Shown piece by piece: positions 19,241 to 28,433 of a DNA stretch of 64,000 nucleotides (its first letter is position 1; every line of letters starts with the position of its first letter). This DNA is from Io17-Chloro-G2 sp965226915. GTDB lineage: Bacteria; Chloroflexota; Dehalococcoidia; Lucifugimonadales; UBA3495. The notes under the pieces are model-generated. The model saw only the letters and a program-made list of their open reading frames with translations. It did no database searches and was not told where the DNA came from. A program made the translations under genes and the position numbers. The DNA is taken from the NCBI GenBank assembly GCA_965226915.1, contig CBDDEJ010000006.1, positions 186,001-250,000 on the forward strand, given 5' to 3'.

Positions 19241-20138
19241 CTAACTTACCGCTGCTTTCTTGAGATGGGCGGCGAAGAACTCCAAAGTCCTGGGCCAGGC
19301 GACATCGGAAGCCTCTTTTTGGTGCCGGTCCCGGTTGTAGTCCATAAATGCGTGGTCGGCCCCCGGGTAGCTGTAAAAGTCATGGGGAATACCTAGAGGT
19401 CCGGCCGGAAAGCCATTGGCCGGGTTTCGCGCTACGCCAGACAGACGCATTATAGTCTTATGTGGCATGATAGTGTCTGTAATACGGTTCAAGAACCCAC
19501 TGTTACATCGATAATCGTCGCTAAGAAAACGACGACTTGGGGAGAATCGGGGTTTCCGTCCGAGTTTCTAGGCGGGTCAACTCCGCGTCGTACTTGGCTT
19601 GGTCTTCCGGCGAAGGATTTGTGTCTATGGCGCCAAAGTGGAAGAGAACGGGGCACTTCATATCACTGGTCCGGTCGAATGGGCTCTGGTCAGTATCTCG
19701 CCCTGGAACCATGATGTTGCCGCCGAAAAACGGGACAGCCGCTCTGAAGTGAGGGTTTGTGGAGGCTGCCAACCAGGTAGTCCGGCCGCCCTGGCAAAAG
19801 CCGGTGACACCCAACCGTTCACGATTAACGGCAGGGTGGCTTCGTAAAAACTCCACTGTCCCGTTTATGTCGGCAATAATTCCGGGGTCGGTTATGTGCT
19901 GGCCTGCACTGGAGCCGTCGCTCAACATCTCCTCGGTGACCCGGTGATAAAACTCCGGCGCACATGCGACGTACCCTTCCTTGGCGAGGTTGTTAGAGAT
20001 GTCTTGGATAAACTCGTTCACTCCCGGTCCGTGCTGGCTTACCAGCACCGCCGGAAAGGGCCCCGAACCATCGGGGGTACTTAGGTACATCCGCATGTCT
20101 GATCCGCCTACTTTGATGGTTTCCCACGATGCTGCCAT
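19241..20138 (-). pseudogene. Dienelactone hydrolase family protein, split by a MITE
   Basis: The gene starts at ATG 20138 (MAASWETIKVGGSDMRMYLS) after GGGAGGGACC and encodes an alpha/beta hydrolase of the dienelactone hydrolase type. The nucleophile motif is GFCQGG (Cys), and the catalytic His lies in YPGADHAFMDY after the insertion. Reading stops at the MITE. If the 171-bp element and one CTAG are removed, codons ACC CGC CTA GGT ATT CCC join YDAELTR to LGIPHDFYSYPG with no change of frame. The intact protein would be of about 240 residues, normal for the family. Such enzymes open dienelactones or related esters in aromatic catabolism. Confidence 0.9.
19393..19571. mobile_element. 171-bp MITE, copy 2 (inside the dienelactone hydrolase gene)
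   Basis: Same element as copy 1 with only a few base differences, flanked by CTAG at 19393-19396 and 19568-19571. Because the host gene frame is restored exactly when the element and one CTAG are deleted, the 4-bp CTAG is shown to be the target duplication. Confidence 0.9.
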
Positions 20139-20154
20139 TGGTCCCTCCCTACGC

Positions 20155-20994
20155 TTAGAATCCCTTGAACCGGGTGTTGAAATTCCTAGCCTGGTCCACT
20201 TGCCCTTCGATCGACATACGGCCGGCGCCAACGGCCTTTTCCACTTGCAACCGTCCGAACATCAAGAGGATGTAATTTCCAGTGTTGCAGCGAAAGACAG
20301 CGTCGGCTTGTTCCGGTCCCGACGGTCCCACCTGGTAGTTGTCGCCAGTAACCAATATATCCTCATGCACCGCCACCGGGCCCGGCACGTCAAAGCGATA
20401 CCGCACCGGCGCTGGCAGGTCAAGGCGCGGAGTAAAGGCAGTGCGCAGCCAGCGTGGGACCAAACCGGCCATCAAAGGTAGAGGCGCCTCCCACAGTTCG
20501 GCGGCGTGATCCAGACCGGAGCGAATGTCCCAACCGTGAAGCGTCAGTTCCTGCACCTGTATGCCTAGAAAGTCCTTCACCGAGAGGGCGCCTCGCCGGT
20601 GAAAGCAGGGTTTGTCCCAGTCCTCGTCTGCAAGGTCTTCCAGAACCTTCCGGAGATGGTCGTGCCCGGCGGTAAAGGCGTCCAAAAGCTGGGCGCCCGA
20701 TTGCTGGCGGGACTCCCTGGCCGCTTGGCCCGTGGGATGAGAGCCACGCTCGCCGGGCGGCTAGAAGGACTGTCCTTCCGGGGGTCCGGCGTCGCCGGCA
20801 ACGGCCCTGGTGATGGCGTTGGCCCGCCCGACGGCGCCTCCGGCAAGATGGGCCACTACGTCATCTATGGTCCATCCTTCACACGTGCTGTCACTCGTCC
20901 ATGTCTGCGGATCCATGCCCGCCAGAAAGTCTCGCAATCGGGATGCTTCGCCGGTCACCGTGTCAATCAGGTGGCGTGTTTGGCCTGTCGCCAT
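20155..20994 (-). pseudogene. Mycothiol-dependent maleylpyruvate isomerase-like protein with an in-frame TAG
   Basis: One continuous frame of 279 codons interrupted only by TAG at 20761-20763. The N-terminal DinB-like helical part reads RLRDFLAGMDPQTW and TCEGWTIDDVVAHLAG; its His is a metal ligand in this family. After the stop come LLDAFTAGHDHLRKVLEDL and VQELTLHGWDIRSGL, with further His ligands, and then an SCP-2-like tail. The TAG stands where Leu is common (TTG to TAG), so it is probably a point nonsense mutation or a base error. Intact members of this fold use mycothiol or act as thiol-dependent isomerases; the role here is not known. Confidence 0.8.
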
Positions 20995-21057
20995 GGTCCC
21001 TCCAACTCCTTTGTTTCTCCCGCCGGGGGCGGGACGGTCGACACTAAGGACCGTCGG

Positions 21058-21342
21058 TCATCGACTCCGGGATTCGTATTCTGGAGCTTCGAGCCAATCC
21101 TCTCCGACCAGAACCGTAGCGCCTCCATCTAATTCTACATAATACGACCGGGGTGATTCGGCGGGCGCAATTTCACTGCCTTCAAGCCAATCCGAGGTTG
21201 ACTGGACCGCGATTGTTCCCGAGGCCCCTTTGGCCTCTTGAGGCGGCTCTTTGTGGGGGCCGTTGTTGGTCTTGATGCGCACCCGTTGATTAAGTGTGTA
21301 TTTTCGTTCCGCGTTTTTGTGTTCCGTCTCTTTTCGTTGCAT
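21058..21342 (-). CDS. Small hypothetical protein with a basic N-terminus
   Basis: A 94-residue protein: a charged start (MQRKETEHKNAERKYTLNQR), a short beta-rich segment (VRIKTNNGPHK, GTIAVQ) and a C-terminal SYYVELDGGATVLVGEDWLE. The pattern suggests a small SH3-like barrel but I do not recognise a family. No strong ribosome binding site precedes the ATG. It is next to the isomerase-like pseudogene on the same strand. Confidence 0.45.
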   Translation of the reverse strand: MQRKETEHKNAERKYTLNQRVRIKTNNGPHKEPPQEAKGASGTIAVQSTSDWLEGSEIAPAESPRSYYVELDGGATVLVGEDWLEAPEYESRSR

Positions 21343-21428
21343 TTAAGCTACCGCCTTACCTTGCCAATCATTGCCGATATTTTAACCCTGAATTTATCTT
21401 ATGAGTCAAGCTGACCCGGCTGACCAGG

Positions 21429-22701
21429 CAGGGCCTTTTCATTTTCTCAAAATAGTATAAAATTATTACCAGTTTAAGCGGGAGGGGAGGATGATGACTT
21501 TGAGGGAAGCGCTGGATTTGGCGCCTGACTTCCGGAGTAGCCAAGGGCGACGCCACTCTTTGGGGGCGATCCTGGCCTTGGCCACCTGTGCCATGCTGTG
21601 CGGCGCCCGCAGCTTATACGCCATAGCGCAATGGGGGCGGGACCAAGGGGGTGCTACGGCGCAGCTTTTGGGGTTCAGCCAGGAGAAGACACCCTGCGTG
21701 GCCACCCTCCACCGGGTGTTCAAGGACCTGGACGTGGCGGCCTTTGAGGCAGAAGTCGGCAACTGGCTGGCAAATAGCGGGGTAGAGGCGGATGATCCCC
21801 TGTCCCTGGACGGGAAAACCTTGCGAGGGGTCCACGGCCAAGAGATACCCGGGGTCCATGTGGTGTCGGCCTACGCTAGCCGCGCTGGGGCAGTGCTGGC
21901 GCAGGTAGCTGCGCCGGGCAAAGGGGAAGAATTGGCGGCGGTCAAAGAAGTATTGGGCCAGGTACCCCTGAAGGGTCGGGTAGTAGTGGCTGATGCCTTA
22001 CTGACCCAACGGAAAGTCTGTGAGCAGATTGTGGCAGGCGGCGGAGAGTATCTGCTGCCAGTTAAAGAGAATCAGCCCACCTTGCGCCGAGACCTGGAGG
22101 TGGCTTTTCCCCCTGCTAGGAACTGAGAGGGCTGGTGGGCCAACCGTACCTCCCTGGCTGGCAGCGGAGTGGCGAGCACGCGGGGCCAAGCTGACGGTCT
22201 GGGCCGATGCTCCAGTAAAGCGGCGTCATGGGCGGCTGGAGCGGCGAGAGTTGTGGGCCTTGGCCGACCCAGAGCTAAATGGCTACGTGGGCAGCGCTGG
22301 GACGGTCGGGGAAGCGTGGCCGCATCTGCAACAGGTGTGTCGGCTAGAGCGCCAGCGGGTCGTGAAGGGCAAGAAACAGGTGGCTGTGAGCTATGCAATT
22401 AGCAGTCTCCCAGCCACTGATGCCGATGCCAGGCGATTGTTGAGCCTTTCCCGTGGGCACTGGGGCATCGAGAACCGCCTCCACTGGGTACGGGATGTGA
22501 CCTTCGACGAGGACCGCTCTCAGGTGCGCACTGGGGCCGCCCCACAGGTTCTGGCGGGCCTGCGGAACCTGGTCATCAGCTTGGTACGTCGGGCTGGGCA
22601 TTCCAACGTAGCCGCTGCCCTACGCCGCCACAATGCCCATCTCAGCGAAGCTTTCGACATGATGGGCTTTACCTACCAGGCAGGAGAATGAAAAGGCCCT
22701 G
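21429..22701 (+). mobile_element. ISAs1-family insertion sequence
   Basis: Terminal inverted repeats CAGGGCCTTTTCATT (left, 21429) and its complement at the right end (to 22701) bound a 1273-bp element. A perfect 10-bp target duplication GCTGACCAGG flanks it (21419-21428 and 22702-22711), within the 8-10 bp expected for this family. The perfect duplication points to a recent insertion. Confidence 0.95.
21491..22691 (+). pseudogene. ISAs1-family transposase with a frameshift
   Basis: The first frame (MMTLREALDLAPDFRSSQGR to LRRDLEVAFPPARN) holds the DUF4338-like N-terminus and the DDE start, with LSLDGKTLRG; it then stops at 22126. The second frame continues (GTERAGGPTVPPWL, LSRGHWGIENRLHWVRDVTF) to the end, carrying the last acidic residue. 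The junction is the C run near 22110-22115; removing one C joins the frames. Since the target duplication is perfect, the shift is recent, or a sequencing error, or possibly a programmed shift. Confidence 0.85.
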
Positions 22702-22736
22702 GCTGACCAGGACACAGGCAAGGCCAACTTCGGTTT

Positions 22737-23047
22737 CTAGGTGGGGCGCCTATGAACGACCTCTGCCGATTCTCGAACCTTGATGCGTATCACCACGGCG
22801 GCAGTTACAGCAACTCCGAGGCAGAGAGACCCTACTAGTGAGAAGCCGCCCGATACTAACATCAGTCCTCAGATTGACTTACTTGCTGCAGTACCGACCA
22901 TGACATGAGCAGAAAAAGCCGCGACCCCAGAGGCAAGCGCTACCGTCGCCCACGGTGATGTGCCGATAATGAATAACACCCCAGCCACAAGTCCACCAGA
23001 CAAGAAGGAAATTGAGACAAGCAGAAGGCGGCGATTAAGGTCTGATA
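22737..23047 (-). pseudogene. Membrane-protein remnant
   Basis: On the minus strand one frame reads RRLLLVSISFLSGGLVAGVL, then a second hydrophobic stretch WATVALASGVAAFSAHVM, a TGA stop, and in the same frame GLMLVSGGFSLVGSLCLGVA. These look like three membrane helices of a small integral protein interrupted by a nonsense codon. No start codon or ribosome binding site is seen, and the family is unknown. The remaining sequence up to the DinB gene shows nothing. Confidence 0.4.
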
Positions 23048-23143
23048 ATCAGCGGTGTTTGGTGGTGTGGCTAGGCCGACGGTGGGTGCGGAAGTATCGT
23101 GCAGGCAATTGCGTTAGCAACGATGTCCGTTTAGCGAGGCGCC

Positions 23144-23632
23144 ATGGAGATATCGCACAAAGATTTTCTGATGTTCATAGACCGCGCCCTCGATGGCATG
23201 TTGCGCATCGTGGAAGAACTGGGTGAGGAGCGCGCCAATATGCGCCCCGACCTGCCAGGCGCGAACTCGCCTTACGCTATATTGACGCACTGCGTTGGGG
23301 TTTCCAATTACTGGATTGGAACGCTTCTGGGGAGGCGGGAGATTTTCCGGGACAGGGACGAGGAGTTTAGGGCGAGCGGCACGCTTGTTGAGTTGCGCGA
23401 GAAGGTGAGGGACCTCAAGGCGAAGCTCTTAGATGATATCAAACAGGTGCAAGGCGAGAAGCCGCTGGCATCGGCGCCTGACCCAATGTACAACCCACTG
23501 CCAGGTACGGGCTTCGGAGACTGGAAGCAGGGAACAGCGTTGATCCACGCGTACGAGGAACTAGCACAGCATCACGGCCAAATGGAGATTACGCGCGATG
23601 TTCTGATGGCGAACTACGATGGCTCTTCTTAA
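23144..23632 (+). CDS. DinB superfamily protein
   Basis: A 162-residue four-helix-bundle protein. It starts MEISHKDFLMFIDRALDGML behind GAGGCGCC. The pattern SPYAILTHCVGVSNYWIG in the first half and LIHAYEELAQHHGQMEITRD near the end supply the three His that bind metal in DinB/YfiT proteins. The C-terminus MANYDGSS ends at TAA 23630-23632, two bases before the left end of IS1380 copy B, so the insertion has just spared the gene. Family members are thiol-dependent transferases or of unknown role. Confidence 0.85.
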   Translation: MEISHKDFLMFIDRALDGMLRIVEELGEERANMRPDLPGANSPYAILTHCVGVSNYWIGTLLGRREIFRDRDEEFRASGTLVELREKVRDLKAKLLDDIKQVQGEKPLASAPDPMYNPLPGTGFGDWKQGTALIHAYEELAQHHGQMEITRDVLMANYDGSS

Positions 23633-23633
23633 G

Positions 23634-25342
23634 CCCGAATCCACCGATAGAGGGCGTGTCGCGACAGGGCGGATAGGGAAGGAAGTGCTCCTCTGAATCT
23701 GGGATAATGGTTTTATAACAGAAAACCGACCAGAAACAAGGAGCACCCAATAGATGCGACCACGCAACCACCTCGACCGCATCCACATCACCTTCGACGA
23801 CCACCGCCTGGTCAACAATGCCGGCCTGCTCCTTCCCGCCACCTTGGCCTTGCACCTCGGCCTTTCCCAACTGGTTGACCGGCGCCTGGACCTGGGCCGG
23901 GCCCCAGGCCGAGCCAACACCGGTGACAAGATGATGACGCTGGTGGCATCTGCGTTGGCGGGCGGCGACTGCATCGACGACGCCGATGCGCTGCGCGCCG
24001 GCGGGACAGCCTGCACCCTGCGCAGTGTGCTCAAGGCGCCCTCCACCCTGGGCGCCTTCCTGCGCAGCTTTCGCTGGGGCCACGTCCGCCAACTGGACCG
24101 GGTGAGCCGCGAGTTGCTGGCCCGGGCCTGGCAGGCCGGAGCCGGACCCGGCGACGCACCATTTACCATCGACCTTGATTCGACGATCTGCGAGACCTAC
24201 GGACTGGCCAAGGAGGGCGCCCGCCACCACGGCTACACCGGCGCCCGGGGCTATCACCCGCTGTTGGCCGCCGGCGCCGGCGCCGGCGACGTGCTGATGT
24301 CCCGGCTGCGCGAGGGCCTCGCCAACACCGCCCGCGGGGCCGCCCACTTCCTGCGGGAGACGGTGGGGCGGGTGCGCTACGCTGGCGCCAGCAGGCAGAT
24401 CACCCTGCGGGCCGACAGCGGCTTCTATACCCACGCCGTGGTCGCCGTCTGCCGCAAGCTGGACGTGCGCTTCTCCATCACCATCCGCCAGCACAAAAGC
24501 CTGCGCAATCTCATCGAGGCCATACCCGAAGCTGCCTGGACGCCGATTCCCTACTGGATGGACGGCGCCGCCGCTGTGGCCGAGACGACTTATACCCCCT
24601 TCCAGAGTGAGCCGGACGCCGCGCCGGTGCGGCTCATCGTCCGGCGGGTGCAGCCGACCCCCGGTTCCCAACTGGCCCTCTTCGCCACCTACAGTTATCA
24701 CCGCTTCATCACCGACCGGGACGGAGAGACCCTGGAACTGGAGGCCGACCACCGCCGCCACGCCGAGATCGAGAATGCGATACGCGACCTCAAGTACGGC
24801 GTCGGGCTGAACCACATCCCGTCCGGCCGCTTCGCCGCCAACGGCGCCTGGCTGGCCGTCCAGGTGATGGCCCACAACCTGGCCCGCTGGACCGCGCGCA
24901 TCGGCCTGGGCGAGCAGATCGTGACCACCAAGACCCTCAGGCGACGGTTCTTCTCCCTGGCCGGACGGCTCACCCGCTCGGCGCGCCGCCTCACCCTGCA
25001 TCTGCCCCAGCGCTGGCCTTGGGAAACCCAGTTCAGTCGCGCCCTGGCCCGGCTGCGCGCCCTGCCACTCCCAGCCTGACGACCCGTCTGCAACTGACCC
25101 GCCATCCGGCCAACTGAACGTCCCGGCAAACTCGCGCCAGTCCCGGTCCGCGAGCGCCTCTTCCCGTGTCCTATCCCGCCATCTCGCTCAGCACAGCCAC
25201 TGCAGACCGCCATTGGCGCCCCCAAAAGCGCCTGCGACCGCCCGCCAACCCGAATTCGAGCCCGGATCATCGCGCCTGCAACTCCCTCCCCCCTCTTCCG
25301 CTGTCCTCACGCCCTCCATCCGGGTCCATCGGTGGATTCGGA
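23634..25342 (+). mobile_element. IS1380-family element, intact copy B
   Basis: Ends CCCGAATCCACCGAT (left, 23634) and GGTGGATTCGG (right, to about 25341). The element is nearly identical to copy A at 9888. I see no matching target duplication (left flank CTTAAG, right flank GTAACT), which could mean a rearranged flank. The transposase is intact, so this copy may be active and could mobilise copy A. Confidence 0.85.
23754..25079 (+). CDS. IS1380-family transposase
   Basis: A 441-residue DDE transposase running from MRPRNHLDRIHITFDDHRLV to ARLRALPLPA. DDE-bearing segments are FTIDLDSTICETYGLAKEGA, QITLRADSGFYTHAVVAVC and HRRHAEIENAIRDLKYGVGL, where YREK-like residues surround the last Glu. 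An AAGGAGCACC site precedes the ATG. Length and continuity are normal for the family. Long open frames on the opposite strand reflect the GC-rich codon bias and are not genes. Confidence 0.95.
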   Translation: MRPRNHLDRIHITFDDHRLVNNAGLLLPATLALHLGLSQLVDRRLDLGRAPGRANTGDKMMTLVASALAGGDCIDDADALRAGGTACTLRSVLKAPSTLGAFLRSFRWGHVRQLDRVSRELLARAWQAGAGPGDAPFTIDLDSTICETYGLAKEGARHHGYTGARGYHPLLAAGAGAGDVLMSRLREGLANTARGAAHFLRETVGRVRYAGASRQITLRADSGFYTHAVVAVCRKLDVRFSITIRQHKSLRNLIEAIPEAAWTPIPYWMDGAAAVAETTYTPFQSEPDAAPVRLIVRRVQPTPGSQLALFATYSYHRFITDRDGETLELEADHRRHAEIENAIRDLKYGVGLNHIPSGRFAANGAWLAVQVMAHNLARWTARIGLGEQIVTTKTLRRRFFSLAGRLTRSARRLTLHLPQRWPWETQFSRALARLRALPLPA

Positions 25343-25474
25343 GTAACTAGAGGGCAGTGTGTTCGGGGGAAACACCGTTTTTTGTAGTGTGAAAGATTAT
25401 TAAATCCGAGGCAGAGTTCTTTTGTTATCGTCCCTTAGCAATAACATCAACGTGACTAACCAGGAGGGACTGCA

Positions 25475-26530
25475 ATGTCCGAACTACTAACAGGGCAGGT
25501 AGCCCTCGTCACCGGAGGCGCAAGGGGAATAGGCCGGGGATTTGCGCAGGCGATGGCCTATGCGGGCGCTGCCGTAGCGATAACTGCTCGTACCGAATCC
25601 CAGATCGACGAAACGGTTAAGGCGATCAAAGACGAAGGTGGTCAAGCGGCCGGGTGGGCTATGCAGTCACCGGTCCCAGCCAGGGGACAGCGGAAAATTG
25701 TAGCGAACTACGACTACGTTGATGAAAAGGCCCAGCTTCTGTTTCAAGTGGTTCGCTACGATCCCAAGAGCTTTTCTCAGAGACGCCCAGACGGAAACGG
25801 TGGATGGGTATGGAACCGGCAAGGGGTTGCAACTGTCCTATACCGTCTTCCCGAGCTGATTGCTACTCCAAATACCGAAGTAATCTTTGTTCCTGAAGGT
25901 GAGAAGGATGTAGACGCATTGCGGCATCTTGGAGTGACCGCCACTTGCAACGCTGGCAGCGCCGGCAAATTTACTGCCGAATTATGCCACCCACTCAGAA
26001 ATAGGCCGGTCGTCATTATTCAAGACAAAGACGACGCTGGAAAAAAGCATGTCAACCAGGTGGCCAACCAGGTTTTTGAGGTCGCGAACAGCGTGCGTGT
26101 CGTAGAGATGCCTGGTGACAACGTCAAGGACGCTTGGGACTGGATTGCCTTGGGCGGAACCCGTGATGGGTTGATTTCTTTGGCCTCTCAAACGACTCAG
26201 TGGACTCCGGTCAAGCCATTAAAAGAACAATCGGATATTCCCAGGAACACCAATTCGGACCCAGCCCAAACGGGCCATGGTAGACAAGGCCGGAAGCTGT
26301 TTAACGAACTGCGCAATGTGAACCTGGTTGATTTTGCTTCAAGGTTTACCGATCTCCGCCCGAGTGGCCGCGGGTGCTGGAAAGGTTTATGCCCGGTTCA
26401 TCAAGAACGCACCCCCAGTTTTTTCGTTTATGAAAACCCCTGGCGATGGAGTTGCTACGGCGCGTGCGCCACGGGCGGAGACATCGTCGCCTTAACCAAG
26501 GAACTCAAAAACCAGGGGAAAATATCATGA
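25475..26530 (+). CDS. SDR N-terminus fused in frame to a TOPRIM/CHC2 primase-like protein
   Basis: A 351-codon chimera. Residues 1-63 are the start of a short-chain dehydrogenase (LVTGGARGIGRGFAQAMAYA, a Rossmann TGxxxGIG motif) with an AGGAGGG site before ATG 25475. From about 25664 it becomes a phage-type primase: YDYVDEKAQLLFQVVRYDPK, a TOPRIM domain with FVPEGEKDVDAL and VVIIQDKDDAGKK (E and DxD), then a CHC2-type zinc finger CPVHQERTPSFFVYENPW ... CYGAC near the C-terminus. In DnaG the zinc finger precedes TOPRIM; here the order is reversed. The SDR part has lost its active site, so only the primase half can act. An element probably integrated into the SDR gene. Confidence 0.8.
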   Translation: MSELLTGQVALVTGGARGIGRGFAQAMAYAGAAVAITARTESQIDETVKAIKDEGGQAAGWAMQSPVPARGQRKIVANYDYVDEKAQLLFQVVRYDPKSFSQRRPDGNGGWVWNRQGVATVLYRLPELIATPNTEVIFVPEGEKDVDALRHLGVTATCNAGSAGKFTAELCHPLRNRPVVIIQDKDDAGKKHVNQVANQVFEVANSVRVVEMPGDNVKDAWDWIALGGTRDGLISLASQTTQWTPVKPLKEQSDIPRNTNSDPAQTGHGRQGRKLFNELRNVNLVDFASRFTDLRPSGRGCWKGLCPVHQERTPSFFVYENPWRWSCYGACATGGDIVALTKELKNQGKIS

Positions 26531-28321
26531 ACAGCTACGACATTGCCCGAGAGTTGGCCGAGGAATTTGGATTAACCACCGAGATCATGACCACTGGCCG
26601 GTGGATGCACGAAATTACCGATGACGGGGTCCTGGCGCTGGATAGGGCGAACAATCCCCCCTTCATATTCCTTCGGGGATCAGAGATCGTGGCTGTCAAC
26701 GACAATAACAAAAAAATAATCACTGAGCGGTTATCCCGGGTCCGGCTGAAGGGCATCCTTGACCGATGCGCCGATTTCGTGAAGGTGAATAAAGACGGCC
26801 TGACTAGCCCAGCTCGACCCCCAGCCGATGTGGTTGCCGATATTCAGTCCTTGCCAGATCTCGAGATCCAACGCCACAATATCGAACGATTCTGCGAAAG
26901 TTACGGGTTGGTGCTGGGGAGTCGCTGGTACACCGAGTTCGTCTCCGGGCGGCAGGTCAAAAAAAGGTTGGAGTTTCAAGAATTTATCCAGGACGCTCAC
27001 TTAGACGAGTATGACGTGCTATTGGCAAACCATACCAGTCGATTCGGGCGAAACCAAGCCGAGTGCATCTTTTACAAAGCCGAATTACAAAGTCTAGACA
27101 AGGTGCTGGTTTTCGTCTCCCAAGGAATCATCAGCGGCAACGACCAGGATTTCGTTAGCGAAAGGCTCAACGAGAGATGGACGAACAATACAGCCGAAAC
27201 CTTTCTAGTATTGTTTACGAAGGCCTTGACGAGAAGTCAGGTGCCGGATTAGCAACGGGCCCCGCACCCTTGGGATACAAGAGCAAACTATTCCCGAACC
27301 GCAAAGGAGAGCGAAAAATACGTGATCCCAAGACCATGAAGGTCTTGCTGATGTTGCTGGAAACATATGCAAGCGGGAGGTTCTCGTATCGGGATGTGGC
27401 CGACCAGCTTAATGCTCAAGGGTACCTGACAAGCACTGGACGAGGGTTCATTGGGGCTAGTATTCGTGACGTGTTAGCGAACCGGTTCTATGAAGGCAAG
27501 GTGGTCTACCATCGAGGACAACCCGACGAGGCATTAATTGATGGCGTTCACAAGGTACCCGAGGAGGTCAAAGACCTTTGGCTTAAATGCCAAGAAATCA
27601 AAGAGCTGCGCCGTAACACGACTGCTGGCCACCCTCGGGGACCTGCCGTCTACTTTCCTCTCTCAAGAGTCCTCGCATGTTTTCACTGTGGGAGCCCCTA
27701 CTACGGTGAGGCTGTGCGGAAATTCGACAAAGTTGACCTCCGCTTGTCTCATGAGCGGCGAGCCGCCGACAGGCGCTGCAACAACAAACCCCGCTCCCAA
27801 TCAGTGTCCGCCTTGGTGAACCAGATGGGGGAACGGGTGATTCCTAATTTGAACCTGGGCTCTACGTGGAAAACCAGAGTTCTTGCGGCGCTAAAGCCGG
27901 AAGAGCCACTACAGCAAAATCAAGGCCAGCCAGAGCGGTTGCAAAGGGCTCTGGAGAATCTGCGAAAACAGCATCAGTGGGGTGATCTATCCGACGATGC
28001 TTACCGCCGAGAGAGAGAACCACTAGATCGACAGTTAAAGCTATTAGCCCGGCCGGCTATGTCACAAACTTGGAACGAGCGGCAAAGTTGTTGGCCGACC
28101 TCCCGGCCCTGTGGCTACACCCAGGAGTGACCCATGAGCAACGAGAAGACCTGGTCCGTGAGGTATTCCGCCGAATTACCATTGATGGAAAGGAGTTGGT
28201 GAGTATTGAGGTCCAGCCAGTTTATGCCCCGCTCTTCGCTTCTATCGTGACCCAGCAAAAACTCGGGTATCGGGAGACGGACTCTCCTCCGTCTCCCCGT
28301 CCAAAATTCTCGATTTCGTAA
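26527..28321 (+). pseudogene. Replication-like domain fused to a large serine recombinase lacking its catalytic serine, frameshifted
   Basis: Starts at ATG 26527 (MNSYDIARELAEEFGLTTE), four bases inside the end of the preceding gene. Residues 1-about 115 (WMHEITDDGVLALDRANNPP, ADFVKVNKDGLTSPARPPAD) match N-terminal parts of phage VapE/D5-type proteins. It then joins a serine recombinase at QRHNIERFCESYGLVLGSRW, so the segment with the catalytic Ser is absent. A frameshift near 27170 leads to MDEQYSRNLSSIVYEGLDEK and the Recombinase and zinc ribbon (CFHCGSPYYGE) parts; another near 28060 leads to the tail LERAAKLLADLPALWLHP. It cannot be an active recombinase. Confidence 0.75.
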
Positions 28322-28348
28322 TTACTTTACGAATACTTACTAAAATAG

Positions 28349-28393
28349 TGGTCGGGGTGAGTAGACTCGAACCACCGGCCTCTTCGTGCTGAG
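28349..28393 (-). tRNA. tRNA 3' half (probable integrase attachment-site remnant)
   Basis: On the minus strand the block ends ...CACCCCGACCA and contains GGTGGTTCGAGTCTACT, a T-arm whose five stem pairs form with two G-U pairs around a TTCGAGT loop. The 3' acceptor strand CACCCCG, a discriminator A and CCA follow. No matching 5' half (CGGGGTG with a D-arm) lies upstream, so only the 3' part is present. Such 3' halves are typical attachment sites; this one is just upstream of the intact serine recombinase gene. Confidence 0.55.
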
Positions 28394-28433
28394 TATGATA
28401 TTATAGTATCAACTTTGTACGCAGGAGAATCCT

